From: a virus
IMG/VR virus record: IMGVR_UViG_3300022223_000010
Coordinates: 1-43,302 of that record
Length of the DNA: 43,302 nucleotides
Strand: one strand, 5' to 3'
The notes under the pieces are model-generated. The model did not search any database. It saw only the letters and a list, made by a program, of their open reading frames with translations, and had not been told where the DNA came from. The position numbers and the translations under genes were made by a program. The stretch's first letter is position 1, and each line of letters begins with the position of its first letter. Shown here in pieces: positions 39,301 to 43,302 of the stretch.

Positions 39301-42027
39301 GACTATCCCGATGTCGATGAGACCAGCGACTTCGTCGCGCGCGTCGACATGCCCTATGACGGGCCCGTCGACGACGGCGGCGGCGGAGACCTCGCCGGGG
39401 TGCCCGGCGATCTCTTCCTCGGACGCGTGAGGTTCTGGAATCCCGTCTCCGGGTTCGGCCAGGAGACACTGCTCAAGCTCACGTTCGACGGACTGCAGGA
39501 CGGGCTGTGGGCGCGGGTAACCGACGTGCGCTACCGCACCGTTCAGGACCTCGGCATGACCCGCTTCATGGTCGATCTCAAGTTCGAGGTCGGGCCCGCC
39601 GTCAAGAGCTTGCACCTCAAGCACGATGTCCATAACTACGGCGGGGGATTCGGATACTACGAGTACTATCTCAATGTCCCCGCCAGTGGTGACCTAGAGT
39701 TCATTCACACGCTCAAGTACAACTACCCCTCGAAGGTCGACCCAACCATCGATCGGTCGTTTCATCCCGGTGACGAGTTCGCAACCGGGGGCGGGGACGC
39801 GTGGGGCGCTTGGGTCAAACCCTACGACTCGCCCGCCGCCGATCCGCCGGTCGGCACCGCTGGCGAAAAGGCGCTCATACTCCCGAACACCCCACTGCCC
39901 AAAGAAGACCGCCGCACCCACGAGATCTGGGATGGACCTACCCAGTACCTCGGTTCCGGACTCGTCGCGGGCACCGCCCTGAACATCACCACGGACGCCG
40001 ATGGCCGGCCCGTTCTCAATGTGACGGCCGGAGGCGGCGGAGATCTCAACGACCTCGGGGATGTCGCGATCTCACTGCCCGCCAATCGCCACGCGCTGCT
40101 CTACAACTCCGGCTCCGCGTTGTGGGAGAATCGCGCGATTACCGCGGCCGATATCGGTGCCGGAACGTTCGGCGCCGGCAACTTCGCGTTCCCGGCCGAC
40201 CTCGCCGTATCGGGCACACTCACCCTCGGCGGGGACGCCCTGTTCGCCGGAACTCGGTACGTGCGTGCGTCCACCGCGGACGGCGCGGACACGGCGCGCC
40301 TCATCTTGGCGGGTGGCGGGTCCGCCGCCATGAGCCGCGGTGCGTACATCGCACTCTCGGGCAATGAGGAAGCCGGTTCCCCTGGCCACGCCTACCTGGC
40401 CGCTGGGAGTCTCGGGAACGTGTACATCTACTCCCAGAACGAACTCACCGCCTCGTTCGGAAACGACACCGTCACTCACTACGGCATCACCGTCACCGGC
40501 GGCAAGGCGGGGACCGATGCCCGCTACCAGTGGAATCGGCCCTCTACGGGTGCGAACCTCGGGTGGATCGGGGTGCCGAGCTGGCTGGATACGCACTTGC
40601 ACCTCTACGCGCCGAACCTCACCGCGACGGGATCCGACCTCGCCGCACGATACGGTGCCGAGGCGTGGAACTTCTATACCGCGGGGTCGCCGCGCCTCAC
40701 CATCGACAACGTCGGGCGAACCACGTCCGCTGGAGCCGCCAGCGAGCACCTCTTCACTCTTGATGGTGCGAATACCGCCTATCTCGTCGCCGACAAGGGC
40801 GCGACCGCGAACTACGCCGGCGTCTGGTTCAAGCGGGCGGGCTCAGGCGAATGGTTGATCCGCACCGAGACAGGCACGAATCCCAACCTCGCCTTCTACT
40901 CCTACGGCAAGCTCGGCAACGCCCTGATCCTGAGCCACCTCACGGGGGACGCAACCTTCGGTGGCCACCTCACCGTCAACGCGGGGAATATCTACAACTC
41001 CACTGGGATCTACGTCGCGTCCGCCACCAATAACCGCACGAAGATACAGGTGTGGTCCACCAGCCTGTACGGCATCGGCATGACCAACGGGGTGTCCTAC
41101 GGCGGCATCGGTAGCGGGGCTTCCGACTTCGCGATGACGTTCCAGATGAACAACTCCAATTCGCGCGGCTTCTGGTGGGGTGACGACATCCACACTGGGG
41201 CCCAAGGGGCGATGGCGCTCACCACCGATGGCAAGCTCACCGTCGCCCATTCGATCCGCATCGGATACGGGGAGGCGGATGTCGTCACGCCGGGGGGCAC
41301 GTACCCGCTCGACGTGAGCGGGTCGATCCGGGTCACCAGCGCGTACTATTCGAATGCCGCCACTTCGGATTGGGTCCTGGCTTGGACGAGTACCACCGGG
41401 ACCTACGGGATAAAGAAGCTCACCGATCAGGGTGGCATCCGCCTCGGCGCAGACTCCTCAATCTTCATCCATGCAGGAGACTCGACGGACTCCCACGCGG
41501 CCGCCGCGGGGCTCGTCGCAGCGTACACCGGGGAAGTCCTCTGGCTCGCCTCTGACTATCATGTGACGATCGCCACCAACCTTCAGTCGGGTTGGCCGTC
41601 ACGCCATCAATTCGTCTTTGACGCCGGGGTCCTGAACGCCCCCGTCAACCTGACGGTAGCTGGCGACGCAGTCGCCGTTCTGGCCCGCAACGAATCCATT
41701 TCAGGCGTGTGGGGCCACCAGGTCTATGACTACGGGTCGAAGACCACCGCGACCAACATCGATGCGCTCAACGGGAATATTCAACGCATCACTCTCGGCG
41801 CCTCGATCACGTTGAGTCCGACCAACTTCACGGCGGGTCGCACCGTGCGGCTCTATATCGAGTACGGCGGCGCATTCACGCCGACGCTCTCAGGCGTCGA
41901 CTGGGGCGACTTCGGCGTGCCGGCGTGGTCGTCCAGTGGCCCACGGGCCGACGTGGTCACCCTCGAAAAGGTCGGGAGCATCATCTTCGCCTACCCCAAC
42001 GGCACCGGATTCACCAACCCGACATGA
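36307..42027 (+). CDS. Giant tail-tip and receptor-binding protein (1906 aa)
   Basis: Residues about 1-600 fit a baseplate hub-like tail-tip protein. About 600-950 has Ig/fibronectin-like strands (VTLNASVEPAVVEYALTA, VDTLPAPTGLAVVAVGQ). About 1250-1906 is Gly/Ser/Ala/Thr-rich, with tail-fibre-like repeats of short segments such as YVRASTADGADTARLILAGG and YGITVTGGKAGTDARYQWN. One polypeptide thus combines hub, linkers and fibre, which Mu splits over several genes. Its C-terminal region probably decides host range. Confidence 0.7.
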   Translation: MPPLAKATRYELTLFKPRSEDPTETQPLAQLEDAAQTFVVTTDPADDHPYLDRPSWRGGEIKVPQRTVEVGSATVRILDARVTSNLDRWLTRFLGDARGMNRLKGLKARLREWDSDSSSWVTLYTLRVNSVRMAGSKLWVDLALKDLVKDLETDVFVGPGHGSLSYVSRGALLPAGLITPWAGMPARVAPLRGVMVGTNRIRIDTTRVSGGRDIIITPLRAMLFDPGLTAQPVLMSYLPEYIRTARVHVKIIQSTANPLRVGEEGELWLAKTIPWASGGFIPTVVAVGFALDDKLRWRARDVGVQELIPEDPNYIAAPAADDVVEFHIKGYGPASPGDPLLIGPVHPAAFVEDMLAGKFGPLIEKPWDGTVGEPMLTFPSDAAAFATLKADPSFGELYMVATEPAELREVVEKNINLPHGLGYRIDADGQYVPIDWRLTAAHVAGVLTITDEDLAAGDAEAFEWEDTQEGAVTRVAVKYYTDILQPSIDLEAEEGAVDVPSVRFETQQHVSHFILSRFGQLRDSVIEVDALGIRDIALGQQDGASQRVKTQVARVPEGFRSAFGNGPGTFSLRLRRTANVVSCVEGSLRKIALSVMPDPITRRRGGPRLARCLQRIAEGPYIRLRFLDLGSDTVSAPPALGVVVKNATDPEHAVDVPVTLNASVEPAVVEYALTATSVVVRPAEDDAAWRYAGRLVATGTLVARTVPSGMRVWLRGRTETADIEDAKVPSAWVFPAASYVDVDTLPAPTGLAVVAVGQALVATWTPGRADLPVMPVIALNPGPAVNALDAPLPLGSERYVFDQLAAGTYIAGIKHVDGVGGESAAATAVVATAAPALATEPTRVQIRQGRGATGAQAGSPTNSIGYGLWVGFQPADAYASHRLEVSTDSLFSTLEVEVVLDPGVTLHPAIVQRDAADAVRYVRVRAERDGYTPSIWSDIVSAWPTELLPTPGIDQFPGGNADIREGAGGKIELRIGHGGDTDTERAYFAIVKNPALPTDYPDVDETSDFVARVDMPYDGPVDDGGGGDLAGVPGDLFLGRVRFWNPVSGFGQETLLKLTFDGLQDGLWARVTDVRYRTVQDLGMTRFMVDLKFEVGPAVKSLHLKHDVHNYGGGFGYYEYYLNVPASGDLEFIHTLKYNYPSKVDPTIDRSFHPGDEFATGGGDAWGAWVKPYDSPAADPPVGTAGEKALILPNTPLPKEDRRTHEIWDGPTQYLGSGLVAGTALNITTDADGRPVLNVTAGGGGDLNDLGDVAISLPANRHALLYNSGSALWENRAITAADIGAGTFGAGNFAFPADLAVSGTLTLGGDALFAGTRYVRASTADGADTARLILAGGGSAAMSRGAYIALSGNEEAGSPGHAYLAAGSLGNVYIYSQNELTASFGNDTVTHYGITVTGGKAGTDARYQWNRPSTGANLGWIGVPSWLDTHLHLYAPNLTATGSDLAARYGAEAWNFYTAGSPRLTIDNVGRTTSAGAASEHLFTLDGANTAYLVADKGATANYAGVWFKRAGSGEWLIRTETGTNPNLAFYSYGKLGNALILSHLTGDATFGGHLTVNAGNIYNSTGIYVASATNNRTKIQVWSTSLYGIGMTNGVSYGGIGSGASDFAMTFQMNNSNSRGFWWGDDIHTGAQGAMALTTDGKLTVAHSIRIGYGEADVVTPGGTYPLDVSGSIRVTSAYYSNAATSDWVLAWTSTTGTYGIKKLTDQGGIRLGADSSIFIHAGDSTDSHAAAAGLVAAYTGEVLWLASDYHVTIATNLQSGWPSRHQFVFDAGVLNAPVNLTVAGDAVAVLARNESISGVWGHQVYDYGSKTTATNIDALNGNIQRITLGASITLSPTNFTAGRTVRLYIEYGGAFTPTLSGVDWGDFGVPAWSSSGPRADVVTLEKVGSIIFAYPNGTGFTNPT

Positions 42028-42455
42028 TCCCTGTTGCGCTCGGTCTCCCGGTTCTTCCTCCGCCATGCACAGGCGCCCCCACGATCGCGTCCGTGACGGC
42101 GACGGATGCGCTGGACGTGTGCCTCGGCGACGGGTGGACCGTGGATGTCACCGTCGCCTTGTCCGGAAGTCTCGGATCCCGCTTCGAAATCGAAGTCTGG
42201 AGAAAGGCGTGGACCGACCCTGCAGCCGAACCGGGTGCCTACTCATTCTTCCTTCGACGCACCACGGCAGGGACCTACGCCGCCATCGATGGTGACTTCC
42301 TTTTCGGATCGTCTGGGACCGGCGCAACCGAAACCAGGCGCAGGAAGTACATGGCTCGCATTGTCCCAGCCGGATCCGCGAACGGGACTGGACCGTTCTG
42401 CGACGACAAGGAATCCGCTCAACTGTCCCGCACAGGGAAACTGTGCACCCTTTGA
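42024..42455 (+). CDS. Fibre-associated protein, unknown (143 aa)
   Basis: Starts at ATG 42024, overlapping the giant gene's stop (ATGA). Beta-rich with SVTATDALDVCLGDGWTVDV and SRFEIEVWRKAW, resembling an Ig-like fold; five cysteines in the mature length. A tail-fibre cap or attachment role is plausible; no family is recognised. Confidence 0.55.
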   Translation: MIPVALGLPVLPPPCTGAPTIASVTATDALDVCLGDGWTVDVTVALSGSLGSRFEIEVWRKAWTDPAAEPGAYSFFLRRTTAGTYAAIDGDFLFGSSGTGATETRRRKYMARIVPAGSANGTGPFCDDKESAQLSRTGKLCTL

Positions 42456-42470
42456 ACCCAGGAGATCACT

Positions 42471-42761
42471 ATGGGATTCGCAGACATGGCGACCACAACG
42501 CCAAAGGTCCGCAGGCTGGATATCAATCTGCACGTGGAGAGCGTCGCTGACGGCGCGGGGGGCGACCTCACCCAGTACGGCGGGCACTACCGCCTCCAGC
42601 TGATCGACACCACGACGGGTGCCGAGATCCCCGCCGCCGCCGCGGCCGGGGGCATCCTCGAGCACCTGTCGCCCCAAGAGATGGCTGGTGCCAAGGCGCT
42701 GTTGGATCGCCTCTTCGAACTCGCGAAGTCCAAGATCGAGCCCGCCGCTCCGCCGGCATAA
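42471..42761 (+). CDS. Small late-operon protein (96 aa)
   Basis: Unrecognised. Starts GFADMATTTPKVRRLDINLH, followed by a helical C-terminal end (EHLSPQEMAGAKALLDRLF). GGAG precedes the ATG at 42471. It is between the fibre-associated gene and the last gene. Confidence 0.55.
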   Translation: MGFADMATTTPKVRRLDINLHVESVADGAGGDLTQYGGHYRLQLIDTTTGAEIPAAAAAGGILEHLSPQEMAGAKALLDRLFELAKSKIEPAAPPA

Positions 42762-42773
42762 GGAGATCTGCAC

Positions 42774-43208
42774 ATGCGCACGAATTCCGCACCCCCACTC
42801 GTCGACGTGAAGATCCCCGGCTCAAAGCTCCCCGCCGCCTACGACGCGATCATGCAGCTCAGCTCGAACGACGTGCCGGTGACGCTCACCGTGAAGATCC
42901 GGCGACTCCGCGAGGCTGTGACAGAGTTCTTCGAGCCGTTCTCGAAGCAGTGGAACGCCCTCGTCGCTGAGTTCTCCGACAACGGGATCATCCTCGAGTC
43001 CCATCCCCGTTTCGCCGAGTGGGCCGAGCGGTCGAGGCCCTTCCGGGAGGAGGAGTTCACGCTTGAGGTCGTGCCGCTCCTGCTGAGTGACATCACGGAC
43101 ACTCCGCCTCATCTCCCGGCGGTCGTCATCAGCGATCGGAGGCTGGATGTGCTGCTGGACCTCGGACTGGTCGTCGAGAACGACCGTGACCAGCCGGCAG
43201 CCGAGTGA
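42774..43208 (+). CDS. Last late-operon protein, unknown (144 aa)
   Basis: Unrecognised; helical, charged, with SKQWNALVAEFSDNGIILE and REEEFTLEVVPLLLSD. GGAG lies just before the ATG at 42774. It is the last gene before the right end of the prophage. Confidence 0.55.
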   Translation: MRTNSAPPLVDVKIPGSKLPAAYDAIMQLSSNDVPVTLTVKIRRLREAVTEFFEPFSKQWNALVAEFSDNGIILESHPRFAEWAERSRPFREEEFTLEVVPLLLSDITDTPPHLPAVVISDRRLDVLLDLGLVVENDRDQPAAE

Positions 43209-43302
43209 ATTGACCTGATCCGGAAAACGGACCGGCCGAGGATTCGGTCAGCCTAATTCAATGCAACAACGGATAGCTGATTGCATTCGCGCAGATGGAA
43301 TT
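43209..43302. mobile_element. Right end of the Mu-like prophage (partial)
   Basis: Non-coding. Contains TTCAATGCAAC (43257-43267) and CTGATTGCATT (43277-43287), the inverted copy of AATGCAATCAG found twice at the left end. A stem GACCG...CGGTC (43230-43249) may end late transcription. The terminal CA and the target duplication lie at or beyond the window edge. Confidence 0.6.

Noticed and set aside
1-43302. Integron integrase (intI) or attI
   Set aside because: No tyrosine recombinase gene or attI-like site was seen in any frame; the cassettes have no integrase in this window.

Overview
The window is a high-GC bacterial chromosome segment holding almost all of a transposable (Mu-like) prophage with a long-tailed, siphovirus-like structural module. 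The host cannot be named. A fulvocin C-like bacteriocin and a 6-bladed beta-propeller protein would fit Gemmatimonadota, Myxococcota or similar groups, but this is only a lead.

Left boundary (1-440). Bases 1-99 encode, on the minus strand, 33 residues of a RecQ helicase around the DEAH box. The reading frame breaks at 99/100, where a sequence beginning TGTCATGCAATGCG starts. Copies of this motif, and of AATGCAATCAG, are repeated in the first 440 bp. AATGCAATCAG recurs in inverted orientation at 43277-43287. I read this as a prophage inserted in recQ, with its left end near 100 and its right end at or just past the window end.

Cargo (553-5395). Six minus-strand genes are separated by four related elements of about 101-105 bp with the architecture of integron attC sites. 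They encode an Mrr-like nuclease, an SH3-like lipoprotein, a thermonuclease and three unknowns. No integrase is present. The array abuts the phage genes at half of an attC-like element (5369-5396). A Mu-like phage carrying integron-type gene cassettes is the most unusual feature of the window.

Leftward early operon (15926 down to 5421). The genes overlap tightly (ATGA/GTGA junctions). In order they are a CII-like regulator, an unknown coiled-coil protein, a DDE transposase (MuA-like), two small proteins, an AAA ATPase (MuB-like), several small zinc-ribbon and HTH proteins, a GemA/gp16-like protein, an excisionase-like HTH, a two-TM protein, a Pol X-like nucleotidyltransferase, a triple Myb/SANT-like protein, a two-cysteine protein and a DNA methyltransferase. 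This divergent arrangement recalls BcepMu more than Mu.

Control region and morons (16005-20989). Two divergent HTH genes flank a palindromic operator. A membrane protein is co-transcribed with the rightward repressor. Then come a fulvocin C-like bacteriocin, a 34-bp perfect palindrome, a beta-propeller protein and a frameshifted pseudogene. These are lower in GC than the phage core and look like lysogenic-conversion genes.

Rightward late operon (20990-43208). The order is an M15 endolysin, small lysis/packaging-linked genes, terminase small and large subunits, a DUF935 portal, a Mu F-like head protein, a fused protease/capsid with a likely internal start, connectors, tail tube, tail chaperone with a GGGAAAC -1 frameshift site, tape measure, a tail-tip protein, a 1906-residue tail-tip/fibre protein and three small genes. 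Both ends of the prophage would be acted on by the MuA-like/MuB-like pair.
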